Positions 1 through 9,057 of a DNA stretch of 64,000 bases are shown here, piece after piece; positions within the stretch are counted from its first letter, which is position 1; each line of letters opens with the position of its first letter. Where the stretch lies: NCBI RefSeq assembly GCF_007829885.1, contig NZ_VIWW01000002.1, positions 62,001-126,000 on the forward strand. Reading direction: 5' to 3'. Source of the DNA: Streptomyces brevispora (GTDB taxonomy: Bacteria > Actinomycetota > Actinomycetes > Streptomycetales > Streptomycetaceae). Both the position numbers and the translations under genes were made by a program. The notes beneath the pieces are model-generated. The model was not told the origin of the DNA, searched no databases, and saw nothing but the letters and a program-made list of their open reading frames with translations.

Positions 1-41
1 ACAGGCCCGCGCCCGTACGCGGAGGACGACGACAGCCCGAC

Positions 42-980
42 TCACTCCTTGACCGCACCCGCGTTGGCACCGCTGACGAAGTAGCGCTGGAAGCAGAAGA
101 AGAGCGCGGCCACCGGGATGGTGGAGAGCAAGGCCGCTGCCAGCTTCAGCGGATACTGCGTGCCTCCGCCGAGACCGCCCGAGACAAAACGGGCCAAGCC
201 CGTGGTGAGCGTCTCGTACTGACCGGACTGCGTGCTGACGAGGAAGTGCGTGAACTCGTTCCACGACCCCTGGAACGACAGGATCGTCAGAGTGATCAGT
301 GCCGGTCTGGCCATCGGCAGGACGACGGACCAGAAGATCCGGAACACACCTGCGCCGTCGACCCGCGCCGCTTCCTCGACCTCGCGCGGTACCGACTCGA
401 AGAACTGCTTCATGATGAAGATTCCCGCGGCGTCCACCAGCAGCGGAAGGATCATGCCGGTGTACGTGTCGAAGATGCCGAAGGTGTTGAGCACGAGGAA
501 CTTCGGGATGAGCAGGGCGACTCCGGGCACCGCCATCACCGCGATCACGAAACCGAGCAGTACCGAGCGGCCCCGGAAGCGCAGTCGCGCCAGCGCGTAT
601 CCCGCCATCGAGTCGAACAGCACCCGGCCCGCGGTCACCAGCACCGCCACCAGCGCCGAGTTGCCGAGCCAGCGAAGGAAGGGCACCCCCTCCGCTGCCC
701 GGCTCAGCCCGAACAGCCTCTGGTACGCGGCCGTCGTCGGGGTGGTCGGCAGCAGGGCCAGTGGATGAGCGGCGGCATCCGGGTCCGTCTTGAAGCCGGT
801 CACCAACTGGAGGACGAACGGCAGCAGGTAGAGCAGGCCCAGCCCGAGCACCATGGCGTAACCCACCAGTCGTGCGGGCAGGGGGAAACGCCTCAGGACG
901 GGCCGTCCTCGGTCGTTCGAGGCGCGAGGGCGACGGACCGGCCGGGTCCGTTCGCGTACAGCCCCACCGGCGGTGGTCAT
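42..980 (-). CDS. carbohydrate ABC transporter permease, MalG type
   Basis: Inner-membrane subunit of a binding-protein-dependent sugar importer. The 312-aa product starts at the ATG at 978-980. Hydrophobic segments lie near residues 38-60, 105-130, 140-165, 172-190 and at the C terminus. The permease EAA loop, which docks the ATPase, is at about 202-226 (EEAARVDGAG, then LPMARP). Its start overlaps the stop of the upstream permease by 4 bp (ATGA), so the two are translationally coupled. No ATPase gene lies in the visible cluster; in Streptomyces such importers often use a shared MsiK-type ATPase encoded elsewhere (family knowledge). The sugar substrate is not readable from sequence. Confidence 0.93.
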   Translation of the reverse strand: MTTAGGAVRERTRPVRRPRASNDRGRPVLRRFPLPARLVGYAMVLGLGLLYLLPFVLQLVTGFKTDPDAAAHPLALLPTTPTTAAYQRLFGLSRAAEGVPFLRWLGNSALVAVLVTAGRVLFDSMAGYALARLRFRGRSVLLGFVIAVMAVPGVALLIPKFLVLNTFGIFDTYTGMILPLLVDAAGIFIMKQFFESVPREVEEAARVDGAGVFRIFWSVVLPMARPALITLTILSFQGSWNEFTHFLVSTQSGQYETLTTGLARFVSGGLGGGTQYPLKLAAALLSTIPVAALFFCFQRYFVSGANAGAVKE

Positions 981-2125
981 CGGTTCCTCCCGGTGCGTGC
1001 GCCACGCTCCCGCAGCGCCCAGCGCTGGAACGCGGTCAGGATGAGAATCAGGGCGAGCAGGATGAACGCGATGGCCGAGCCCTGGCCGAAGTCCGAGTTG
1101 CCGAAGCCGGCGGAGTACGACAGGAAGGCCGGCGTGAGCGTCGTATTGCCCGGGGCGCCCTGGCCCATCACATACACCTGATCGAAGACCTGCCAGGTGG
1201 AGATCAGTCCCAGGGTGAGCACCAGGAACAACACGGGACGCAACGCGGGCAGCGTCACGTGCCGCAGTAGCTGGCGGCGGTTGACCCCTTCGATCGCGGC
1301 CGACTCCTCCAGCTCCCGCGGGATGTTCTGGAGTGCCGCGAGGAAGATCAGCATGAAGGTGCCCGAGGTGGTCCACACCGCGAGCATGATGAGCGTGCAC
1401 ATCGCGACCGAGGGGCCCGAGAGCCACTCGAACCACGACAGCCCCATGACGGAGTGATCGGCCAGCACTCCGGTGGGCCGTTCGGGATCGATGATCCCCA
1501 GACCGCCCAGGATCACGGAGAGCACTCCGCGGGGGTCCGCGAACCAGTTCGGTCCCTTGACCCCGATCCAGGTCAGCATGGAGTTGACGGCTCCACTTCC
1601 CTGGAAGAGAAAGAGGAAGACCGTGGAGACAGCGATGGAGCTGGTGACCGACGGGAAGAAGAACGTGGTGCGCAGCGCGCCCCGTCCCCGCAGCAGTCGC
1701 TGGTTGACGACCAGGGCGAGACCCAGTGCCAGCAGCGTCTGCAGGGGGACGGTCAGCAGTACGTAGTAGGCGTTGTTGCGCAGGGAGGTCGCGAAGAGCG
1801 TGCGGTCGAGTCCGTCCTGCGTGAGCAGCGTCCGGTAGTTGTCCAGGCCGACGAAATCGGCCTGACCGGAGAACGGGTTGGACTGCCCGTCCCAGTGCAG
1901 CAGGCTCACCCACAGCGCCATCAGGATGGGAAGCACCATGAACAGGCCGAGGACGAGCACCATGGGGCTGACGAACAGCCAGCCCCAGGTGCCCTCCCCG
2001 CGAAGGCCCGCGCGCCGGGCGCGAGCCTTCGCGGGGGTACCGGTTTCGCCGGGTGCGCTGTCAGGTGCGCCGGGCGAGCCGGTCGTGCGGGAGGTACCTC
2101 CCGCGAGCATCGGGCGGATGGGCAT
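977..2125 (-). CDS. carbohydrate ABC transporter permease, MalF type
   Basis: Partner membrane subunit of the same sugar importer, 382 aa. A Pro/Ala/Gly-rich N-terminal tail of about 45 residues precedes the first membrane span (about 47-75). Further spans lie near 118-142, 152-175, 240-265 and 298-320. The EAA loop is at about 273-297 (EESAAIEGVN, then TLPALRP). The ATG at 2123-2125 is only 5 bp below the binding-protein stop. The 4-bp overlap with the next permease gives a tight binding protein-MalF-MalG order. Confidence 0.93.
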   Translation of the reverse strand: MPIRPMLAGGTSRTTGSPGAPDSAPGETGTPAKARARRAGLRGEGTWGWLFVSPMVLVLGLFMVLPILMALWVSLLHWDGQSNPFSGQADFVGLDNYRTLLTQDGLDRTLFATSLRNNAYYVLLTVPLQTLLALGLALVVNQRLLRGRGALRTTFFFPSVTSSIAVSTVFLFLFQGSGAVNSMLTWIGVKGPNWFADPRGVLSVILGGLGIIDPERPTGVLADHSVMGLSWFEWLSGPSVAMCTLIMLAVWTTSGTFMLIFLAALQNIPRELEESAAIEGVNRRQLLRHVTLPALRPVLFLVLTLGLISTWQVFDQVYVMGQGAPGNTTLTPAFLSYSAGFGNSDFGQGSAIAFILLALILILTAFQRWALRERGARTGRNR

Positions 2126-2130
2126 GGGGC

Positions 2131-3375
2131 TCAGTTGCCCTTCGCGATCGCCTGTTCGCCGTTGCGCTGGAGGTCGGCGAGGATCTTCTTCGGGTCGGCG
2201 GTGCGCAGCGACTGCAGGTCGGTGTTGAACTGGCCCAGGACCTTGTCGAAGCCCGCGATCGTCACCGGCCCCTGCGCGTAGGCATTCCCCTCCACCCAGG
2301 CCTTGGCGGCCGGCTGCTTCTCCGCGTACGTCTTGAGCGCACTCGTCCGCGACGGCATGACACCGAACGCGTCGGCGAAGGCGAGCTGTTGCTGGGCGGA
2401 GGTGAGGTATTTCACGAGGTCCACGCCCGCCGCGCGGTGCGCGCTGTCGGCGGCGACGCCCCAGCAGTTGCTGAAGGCGAGGGTGCCCTGGCCGGCCGGC
2501 CCCTCGGGCAGCGGTGCGATGGCGTACTTCACGTCGGGGTAGTCGAGCTTCATGCCGCCGTCGAGCCAGTTGCCCTCGATGGTCATGGCGGCCTTGCCCT
2601 TACCGAGCGCCTCACCGCCCCAGCTGGTGTCCACCTGCTTGGCGAACTTCATCGAGCCCGACTTGAGCAGGGACTGGACGAAGTTCAGCCCCTTGGCGTT
2701 CTCCGGGGTGTCGGCGGTCATCTTCTTCTGGTCGGGGTCGGTGAGCCAGCCGCCCGACTGCTTCATGAACACCCCGAGCCGCTGGTACTCGTCGCTGGTG
2801 ACCAGACCGGTGACACCGTTGCCGGTGAGCTTGTCCGCGACGGTCCTCAGCTCCTCCCAGCTCTTCGGGTAGTCCTTCTCGGTCAGCCCGGCCTTCTTCC
2901 AGAGACCGGTGTTGATGGCGAGGCCGAGGGTGGAGGTGTCCTTCGGCAGACAGACCAGCTTTCCGTCGTACGAGAACGAGGTGCGCAGCTGCTCGGAGAA
3001 GTCGTCGGCGTCGGATATCCGGTCCCCGTACGGGTACAGCGAGCCGCCCTTCGCGTAGTTCGCGAACTGGTCGGAGTTGACGTAGAAGACGTCCGGCGGC
3101 TTGTGCCCGGCGAAGGACTGGGCAAGCTGCTGGTTCATGTCCTTGGCGACCTCGACGGAGACCGAGTTACCCGACTTCTTCGCATACGCGGCGGCGGCCG
3201 CCTTGACGGCCTGGGTCTCCGCGTCGCCCGAGGTGGCGATCAGTACCGTCAGTTTCTGCTTGCCTGCCTTGTCCTGCTTCGGCTCGCTGTCGCTGCCGAA
3301 GCCGGATGAGCATCCGGTGGCGGCCAGAAGCGCCGTGCAGGCGGCCAGGGCCGCGACGGTCTTACGGGTGACCAT
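2131..3375 (-). CDS. extracellular sugar-binding lipoprotein of ABC importer
   Basis: Substrate-binding protein that delivers a sugar to the two downstream permeases. The 414-aa product begins with a short basic N terminus and a lipoprotein signal ending at Cys22 (lipobox ATGC), so it should be anchored outside the membrane. The rest has the family-1 extracellular solute-binding layout, including an EGNWLDGGMK segment mid-chain and a Trp-rich ligand region near the C terminus. A GGAGG ribosome site sits about 6 bases before the ATG. It lies 91 bp downstream of the LacI-type gene on the same strand, so it may be transcribed with it. Confidence 0.93.
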   Translation of the reverse strand: MVTRKTVAALAACTALLAATGCSSGFGSDSEPKQDKAGKQKLTVLIATSGDAETQAVKAAAAAYAKKSGNSVSVEVAKDMNQQLAQSFAGHKPPDVFYVNSDQFANYAKGGSLYPYGDRISDADDFSEQLRTSFSYDGKLVCLPKDTSTLGLAINTGLWKKAGLTEKDYPKSWEELRTVADKLTGNGVTGLVTSDEYQRLGVFMKQSGGWLTDPDQKKMTADTPENAKGLNFVQSLLKSGSMKFAKQVDTSWGGEALGKGKAAMTIEGNWLDGGMKLDYPDVKYAIAPLPEGPAGQGTLAFSNCWGVAADSAHRAAGVDLVKYLTSAQQQLAFADAFGVMPSRTSALKTYAEKQPAAKAWVEGNAYAQGPVTIAGFDKVLGQFNTDLQSLRTADPKKILADLQRNGEQAIAKGN

Positions 3376-3466
3376 GAAATCCTCCAGGAGGGATAAGACG
3401 TGCGGCTCAGCTGCCCGGAAGGGGCGTGCTGTGAATCAGAGGCCGTGAACGGGCCCGGGGGGTGGC

Positions 3467-4516
3467 TCAGTTGTTCGACGCGGGTGTGCTGTCCCGCACG
3501 ACGAGGGATGGTTCGAGCAGCACGCGCTCGGGCGGAGCGTCGGGTTCCGACATGCGGGCCAGCAGCAGACGGACACATTCGCGGCCGACGGCCTCCAGCG
3601 GCTGGGCGAGAGTGGACAGCCCGGGTGAGAGGAGCGACGCCATGGGGTCGTCGTCGAAGCCGATGACGGCGACATCGGCACCCGGCACGGCTTGCCGTTC
3701 GCGAAGAGCGTGATAGCAGCCCAGCGCGAGCATGTCGCTCGCAGCGATCACGGCGGTCGCACCGGCATCCAGCAGCGGTCCCACGGCGGTCTGTGCCGAG
3801 GCGATGTCATCGACGCTCTGTGCCCGCTTGCCGCGCACCGGAAGGCCGTGCCGCCGCATGGCGCGCTGCCAGCCCTCGGCGCGGTCGTCGCCGACGCCGG
3901 AGCCGCGCGGCCAGCCGAGGAACGCGATCCTGCGATGCCCCAGTCCCACCAGATGCTCGACCGCGGCGTCCGTGCCCGAGGCCCCGTCGACATCCACCCA
4001 GTCGCCGATCGGCCGGCCGGACCACATCCGGCCGAAGCCCACGAACGGCACACCGCGCTTCTCCAGCCAGGCCTGGCGCCGGTCGCCCCGGTCGGTGCCG
4101 CTCAGCACGAAACCGTCCACGCTGTGCAGGTCGAGGAGCTCCTCGTACCCGTCGAGTCCGGCGCTGCCGGGGGGTGAGGCGAAGAGCAGGACCCGGTAGC
4201 CGGCTTCGTCGGCGGTCTGGGACAGGGCGTGCAGAAACCGGTCCATGACCGGGGCCGAGGCGCCGGGGGCGGTGGGGCGGATGCCGTAGCCGATGAGTCT
4301 GCTGGAGCGGGTGCGCAGTGTCTGGGCGGCCCGGTGCGGGCGATAGCCCAGCTCGTCGATGGCGTGGCGGACCCGCTCCAGGGTCTCGGGACGCAGCAGG
4401 TCCGGCGAGTTGAGTGCGTTGGACACCGTTTGCGGAGAGACTCCGGCCCGCCGCGCGACCGTGGCCAGGGTCGCCGGACCGGCCTTGGACGCGGAGGTGT
4501 TCGGGGAGCGGGGCAT
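3467..4516 (-). CDS. LacI-family transcriptional regulator
   Basis: DNA-binding repressor of 349 aa. The N-terminal helix-turn-helix and hinge helix occupy about residues 14-65 (ATLATVARRAGVSPQTVSNA, then LRPETLERV). A periplasmic-binding-protein-like sugar-sensing domain follows, with the typical VDGFVLSGTDR and VIGFDDDP segments. Two near-identical palindromes upstream of its start and of the divergent debranching gene are its likely operators. It probably controls the importer downstream and the glycosidase divergent from it; the inducer sugar is unknown. Confidence 0.93.
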   Translation of the reverse strand: MPRSPNTSASKAGPATLATVARRAGVSPQTVSNALNSPDLLRPETLERVRHAIDELGYRPHRAAQTLRTRSSRLIGYGIRPTAPGASAPVMDRFLHALSQTADEAGYRVLLFASPPGSAGLDGYEELLDLHSVDGFVLSGTDRGDRRQAWLEKRGVPFVGFGRMWSGRPIGDWVDVDGASGTDAAVEHLVGLGHRRIAFLGWPRGSGVGDDRAEGWQRAMRRHGLPVRGKRAQSVDDIASAQTAVGPLLDAGATAVIAASDMLALGCYHALRERQAVPGADVAVIGFDDDPMASLLSPGLSTLAQPLEAVGRECVRLLLARMSEPDAPPERVLLEPSLVVRDSTPASNN

Positions 4517-4552
4517 GGGTGTCTCCGAAACGCTTGTATGGACGGGCGAGTT

Positions 4553-4570
4553 TATTGGAGCGTTCCAATA
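4553..4570. promoter_or_regulatory. LacI-type operator 1
   Basis: An 18-bp near-perfect palindrome whose core reads TTGGAGCGTTCCAA, 36 bp upstream of the LacI-family start codon. It has the central CG and symmetric arms usual for LacI-family operators and matches a second copy 50 bp away. Assignment to the adjacent regulator is inference. Confidence 0.75.
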
Positions 4571-4605
4571 CCGTTGTCAACGGCCTGAGGTCGTCGTTAG
4601 GGTTC

Positions 4606-4619
4606 TTGGAACGCTCCAA
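4606..4619. promoter_or_regulatory. LacI-type operator 2
   Basis: The core TTGGAACGCTCCAA is the exact reverse complement of operator 1. It ends about 21 bp before the proposed TTG start of the debranching gene. Two copies in the divergent intergenic region suggest joint control of both transcription units, perhaps with looping. Confidence 0.75.
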
Positions 4620-4640
4620 TGCCTGAGAGGTTCTGCTCTG

Positions 4641-6764
4641 TTGGACACCACTGTCAAGACCCACGACATAACGAACTCCGTCACGGGGGGCGGCCTCTCG
4701 GCCGAAGGCCTCCAGCCGTTCCTGCATGAATCCTGTGTGACGCTGTACGCCCCGAGCTTCGCGATCTCGCACGAGGACGGGCAGATCGACGGCGGGGCCG
4801 ACGGCTTCTACCACGGCGACAGCAGAGCGCTCGCCCGGCTGACCGTCGCGGCGGACGGCCATGCGATCGCCCCGGTGCGAGGATCCTTCGAGGGAGCGGA
4901 CCGAGCGGCCTTTCGCGGTGTGCTGCGTGGCCTCGGCGAGGAGACGCCGGACCCCGCGGTCACCCTGCACCGGCGACGTCGGGTCACCCCCGGGCGCCTG
5001 GAGGAGACCCTCGAAGTCGCCAACGCCGGCCGGCAGCATGTCCGTGTCCGGCTCATCGTCACCGCCGCTACCGACCTCGCCCCGATGGAGCGCGTCAAGT
5101 CCGGACACGCACAGAACCCGGTCTGCGCCCACGTCACCGAGAACGGACTCGGCTGGTCCGGGGGCGCCTTCTCGGTACGCCTCACCAGCTCCCCCCGGCC
5201 CGCCGCCGTCGATCCGGCCGCCGGAAGGCTGGCGTACGACATCGAACTGGCCCCCGGTTCGTCATGGAACGCCCAACTGCACTGCGACGCCGCTCATGAG
5301 GACGGCGACCAGTTCCCCGCGCCCCCGGCGGACAGCCTGCCCTGGCGCACGCCGGTACTGCGCAGCGCCGACCGCCGCTTCGACCACTGGCTGAGCCAGT
5401 CCGCCGCCGACCTCGACCGGCTGCGCCTGACCGACCCGGAGAACCCCGCCGACCAGTTCCTGGCCGCCGGAGCCCCGTGGTTCCTCACCCTCTTCGGCCG
5501 CGACTCCCTGTGGGCGGCACGCATGCTGCTGCCCCTGGGCACCGATCTCGCCGCCGGAACGCTGCGCACCCTCGCTCGCCGCCAGGGCACGAAGTCCGAC
5601 CAGGACACCGAGGAACAGCCCGGCAAGATCCTGCATGAAGTGCGCCGCGCCACCCAGAACTTCGACGAGAACTTCTCCCTGCCGCCCTCCTACTACGGCA
5701 CGGTCGACGCCACCCCGCTCTGGATCACCCTGCTGCACGACTCCTGGCGCTGGGGCCTAGCGCCCGAGCAGGTCGAACAACTCCTGCCGCACGCGGAATC
5801 CGCCCTCGCCTGGATGCGCGACCACGGTGACGCGGACGGCGACGGCTTCCTCAAGTACATCGACCACACCGGACGGGGCCTGGCCAACCAGGGCTGGAAG
5901 GACTCGGGAGACTCCATCCGGTATCGCGACGGACGCTTCGCCGCCTCCCCGATCGCGCTCTGCGAGGTCCAGGCGTACGCGTACGAGGCGGCCCGCGGCG
6001 GCGCCGACCTGCTGCGCGCCTTCGGCCGCCCCGGCGCCGACCGGTGGGAGGAGTGGGCCGAACGGCTGCGCGACCGCTTCCGCAGCCACTTCTGGGTGGA
6101 GGACGAGCGCGGACCGTACCCGGCCGTAGCACTCGACCGGGACAAGAATCCGGTGGACTCGGTCACTTCGGGCTTCGGTCAACTGCTCGGCACGGGCCTG
6201 CTCAACCACGAGGAGAGTGCTCTGCTCGCTGCCCGGCTCAGTGCGCCCGACCTCGACTCGGGCCATGGTTTGCGGACCCTGAGCAGCGACTCCGTGGCCT
6301 ACAACCCGTATGGCTACCACATCGGTTCCATCTGGCCGCACGACACCGCGATCGCGGTGCACGGCCTGGTCAGGGCTGGTTTCCCGGAGGCTGCGGCGTC
6401 CCTGTCCGCGGGTCTGCTGACGGCCTCCTCGGCTTTCGACGCCCGGCTTCCCGAACTGTTCGCCGGTCATGGCGCGTCGACCGACGCCCGGCCCTCGCCC
6501 TATCCGGCGTCCTGCCGCCCGCAGGCCTGGGCGGCGGCCTCGTCCGTCATGGTCCTCCAGTCGGTGCTGGGGCTCTCCGCCGATGTGCCGGGCGGCACGC
6601 TCACGGTCGCGCCCGCGTTCGCGGAGGCGTACCGGCCGCTGAAGGTGGAGGGGCTGGACATCGCGGGTGGCCGGGTGGACATCTCCGTCGACGCCGACGG
6701 CACGGCGCACATCGAGGCGCCCAAGGGACTGGTGGTGAAGAGGGAGCATCCGACGTCTCGTTGA
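4641..6764 (+). CDS. amylo-alpha-1,6-glucosidase / glycogen-debranching-type protein
   Basis: A 707-aa glycosidase-like protein. The N-terminal debranching-enzyme domain begins at about residue 26 (HESCVTLYAPSF) and a C-terminal (alpha/alpha)6-barrel follows, with FGRDSLWAARMLLPLG, YYGTVDATPLW and SPYPASCRPQAWAAA. This combination is usual for actinobacterial debranching-like enzymes acting on oligosaccharides. The TTG start at 4641 was chosen because GAGAGG lies 10 bases upstream and because an earlier start would put the operator inside the coding region. Being divergent from the LacI gene and sugar importer, it probably degrades the imported oligosaccharide; the substrate is unproven. Confidence 0.85.
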   Translation: MDTTVKTHDITNSVTGGGLSAEGLQPFLHESCVTLYAPSFAISHEDGQIDGGADGFYHGDSRALARLTVAADGHAIAPVRGSFEGADRAAFRGVLRGLGEETPDPAVTLHRRRRVTPGRLEETLEVANAGRQHVRVRLIVTAATDLAPMERVKSGHAQNPVCAHVTENGLGWSGGAFSVRLTSSPRPAAVDPAAGRLAYDIELAPGSSWNAQLHCDAAHEDGDQFPAPPADSLPWRTPVLRSADRRFDHWLSQSAADLDRLRLTDPENPADQFLAAGAPWFLTLFGRDSLWAARMLLPLGTDLAAGTLRTLARRQGTKSDQDTEEQPGKILHEVRRATQNFDENFSLPPSYYGTVDATPLWITLLHDSWRWGLAPEQVEQLLPHAESALAWMRDHGDADGDGFLKYIDHTGRGLANQGWKDSGDSIRYRDGRFAASPIALCEVQAYAYEAARGGADLLRAFGRPGADRWEEWAERLRDRFRSHFWVEDERGPYPAVALDRDKNPVDSVTSGFGQLLGTGLLNHEESALLAARLSAPDLDSGHGLRTLSSDSVAYNPYGYHIGSIWPHDTAIAVHGLVRAGFPEAAASLSAGLLTASSAFDARLPELFAGHGASTDARPSPYPASCRPQAWAAASSVMVLQSVLGLSADVPGGTLTVAPAFAEAYRPLKVEGLDIAGGRVDISVDADGTAHIEAPKGLVVKREHPTSR

Positions 6765-6789
6765 CGCGGAACGGCCATGCCCGACCCGA

Positions 6790-6823
6790 GGCAGGAGCCC
6801 GGCGAGCTGGCCGGGTTCCTGCC
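6790..6823 (+). terminator. hairpin downstream of debranching gene
   Basis: Inverted repeat with 14-base arms (GGCAGGAGCCCGGC and GCCGGGTTCCTGCC, one G-T pair) and a 6-base loop, 25 bp after the stop. It has no U-tract, as is common for Streptomyces terminators. From here to the next start (7075) no gene was recognised. Confidence 0.6.
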
Positions 6824-7074
6824 CAACCGTGGAGAAAATGCTTGGACTCCGCAGGCACTGTCGCGGAACACTGGGGTTCCTGGCCCGGCCTCCTCGCACT
6901 CGTACGTACGCGTCGCCACGAGCTGCGCGGGGGCTCGGTAGCCGTGCCTCGTTCGTTGCCGGACGGCCCGAGCGAGGCACTCACCCGAAACCGAAGCTCC
7001 ACGCGGCCGGCGAGGCAACGACCTCTCTCCGCAGAAGCATGTGGCGGGCTGCCGCACGACCACACAGGGTTGGT

Positions 7075-8964
7075 ATGGGATCGCCTGAATCGCACAAAGC
7101 GCCGAGCAGGGGTTCGGTGCTCCTCGCACTCCGCTACTACGGACGGGAGTTGGCCCGGCTCCCGCGGCTGACGGCCCCCGCAATGCTGTTGCCGGCGCTG
7201 GGCAACATCGGAATCAACTACGTCGCGCCGCTGGTCGTCGCGAAGCTCGTCGGCCGGCTCGCCGACGACTCCGGTACCACTTTCGGCTCGACGCTGCCCT
7301 ACGTCCTTGGCTTCGCCGGCGTTCTGCTCCTCGCGGAAACGCTGTGGCGCATCGGCCTGCACTTCCTGAACCGCCTCGACGCCCTCGGCATCGAGCACCT
7401 GTACGTGATCGGCATGGACGAACTGTTCGCCAAGGACGCCGCGTTCTTCCACGACAACTTCGCCGGTTCGCTGACCAAACGGGTCCTGAGCTTCGCTTCC
7501 CGCTTCGAGGAGTTCGTCGACACGCTGACGTTCTCGGTCGTGGGAAGCTTCGTGCCGCTGCTCTTCGGATCGGTGGTGCTGTGGCGCTACGAACCGATGC
7601 TCGTGGTCGGGCTCCTGGCGATGATCGTGCTGACGGCGCTGTGCGTGACGCCCCTCATCCGTCGCCGTCAAGCGCTCGTCGACCGGCGCGAGGAGGCGAT
7701 CGCCCAGGTGTCGGGCCATGTCTCCGACAGCCTGATGAACATGGACACGGTTCGGGCGTTCGCCGCAGAGGAGCGCGAGGCCGCCGAGCACCGGTCCCGC
7801 GTCGCGGAGTCGCGGCGGCTCTCGTTGCGTTCGTGGGACTACGGCAACCTGCGCATCGACACGCTGGTCGCGCCGATGTCCGTGCTGACCAACGCGATGG
7901 GCCTGCTCCTCGCGATTGGTCTCGGCAGTGGTGGGCACGGCGTGGAGACGGTCGTGGTCGCCTTCATGTACTACACCAACGCGACGCGGATCATGTTCGA
8001 GTTCAACCAGATCTACCGCCGCCTGGAGAGCTCGATGACGGAGGCCGCACAGTTCACCGAACTGCTGCTGACGCCGCCGAACGTGGTCGACGCGGCGTCG
8101 CCGGAACCGCTGCTGTCCCGGGCCGCCGACGTCCGCTTCGAGCAGGTGACCTTCGCCCACGCGGGTGCGGAGCCGCTCTTCGAGCGCCTCGACCTGGCCG
8201 TGCACAGCGGGGCGAAGATCGGTCTTGTCGGCCGGTCCGGCGGTGGCAAGACCACGCTGGCCCGGCTGCTGCTGCGGATGACGGACATCGACGCAGGGCG
8301 GATCCTGATCGGGGGTCAGGACATCAGCAGGCTGCGCCAGACCGACCTGCGCAGCCTGATCGCCTACGTGCCCCAGGACCCGGCGATGTTCCACCGCACG
8401 CTGCGGGACAACATCGCGTTCGCCCGGCCGGACGCCACCGACGCGGAGATCCGCCGCGCGGCCGAGGCGGCGCACGTCACGGAGTTCGCCGACGCGCTTC
8501 CGGACGGCTTCGACACCAAGGTGGGCGAGCGTGGAGTCAAGCTGTCCGGCGGACAGCGCCAGCGGGTCGCCCTCGCCAGGGCGATCCTGCGCGACGCGCC
8601 GATCCTGCTGCTCGACGAGGCGACCAGCGCCCTGGATTCCGAGAGCGAGATCCTCGTCCAGGATGCGCTGTGGAGACTCATGGACGGGCGAACCGCGCTC
8701 GTCGTGGCGCACCGGCTGAGCACCGTCGCCACCATGGACCGGCTCGTGGTCCTGGACCGCGGCCGGATCGTCGAACAGGGCACGCACGAGGAACTGCTCA
8801 CGTCGGACGGCGCCTACGCGAAGCTGTGGCAGCACCAGTCGGGCGGCTTCCTCGATGACACCCCGGCACCCCAGGGCCGACCTGCGCCGAACATGAGCCC
8901 GGTGAGTGTGGCCTGTGCCTGCCGAGGCGGTATGGCCGACGAGGCCTGCTCACCACCGGGCTGA
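7075..8964 (+). CDS. ABC transporter, fused permease and ATPase (exporter type)
   Basis: A 629-aa half-transporter exporter. An N-terminal six-helix membrane domain (about residues 20-320) is followed by the nucleotide-binding domain. That domain has Walker A at about 383 (GRSGGGKTT), the signature LSGGQRQRVALARA at about 489, Walker B ILLLDEATSALD at about 508 and the H-loop VAHRLS at about 543. The ATG at 7075 is preceded by AGGG. Reading continues upstream to 6829 but without exporter-like sequence, so the shorter form was chosen. The last 35 or so residues are Pro/Cys-rich and unlike the family. No partner gene shows the substrate. Confidence 0.9.
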   Translation: MGSPESHKAPSRGSVLLALRYYGRELARLPRLTAPAMLLPALGNIGINYVAPLVVAKLVGRLADDSGTTFGSTLPYVLGFAGVLLLAETLWRIGLHFLNRLDALGIEHLYVIGMDELFAKDAAFFHDNFAGSLTKRVLSFASRFEEFVDTLTFSVVGSFVPLLFGSVVLWRYEPMLVVGLLAMIVLTALCVTPLIRRRQALVDRREEAIAQVSGHVSDSLMNMDTVRAFAAEEREAAEHRSRVAESRRLSLRSWDYGNLRIDTLVAPMSVLTNAMGLLLAIGLGSGGHGVETVVVAFMYYTNATRIMFEFNQIYRRLESSMTEAAQFTELLLTPPNVVDAASPEPLLSRAADVRFEQVTFAHAGAEPLFERLDLAVHSGAKIGLVGRSGGGKTTLARLLLRMTDIDAGRILIGGQDISRLRQTDLRSLIAYVPQDPAMFHRTLRDNIAFARPDATDAEIRRAAEAAHVTEFADALPDGFDTKVGERGVKLSGGQRQRVALARAILRDAPILLLDEATSALDSESEILVQDALWRLMDGRTALVVAHRLSTVATMDRLVVLDRGRIVEQGTHEELLTSDGAYAKLWQHQSGGFLDDTPAPQGRPAPNMSPVSVACACRGGMADEACSPPG

Positions 8965-9057
8965 GCCGGTTCGGGCAGGAACTCCTGACGGAACGACTCC
9001 GGGCGTCGCCCGCATACGTGTGCGCATCCGAGGGAGGGGAAGCCCTCGATGCCTCCG

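Noticed and set aside
42..1913. 623-aa minus-strand open frame across both permease genes
   Set aside because: Only the part after 980 is a permease; the rest is the shadow of the other permease in another frame.
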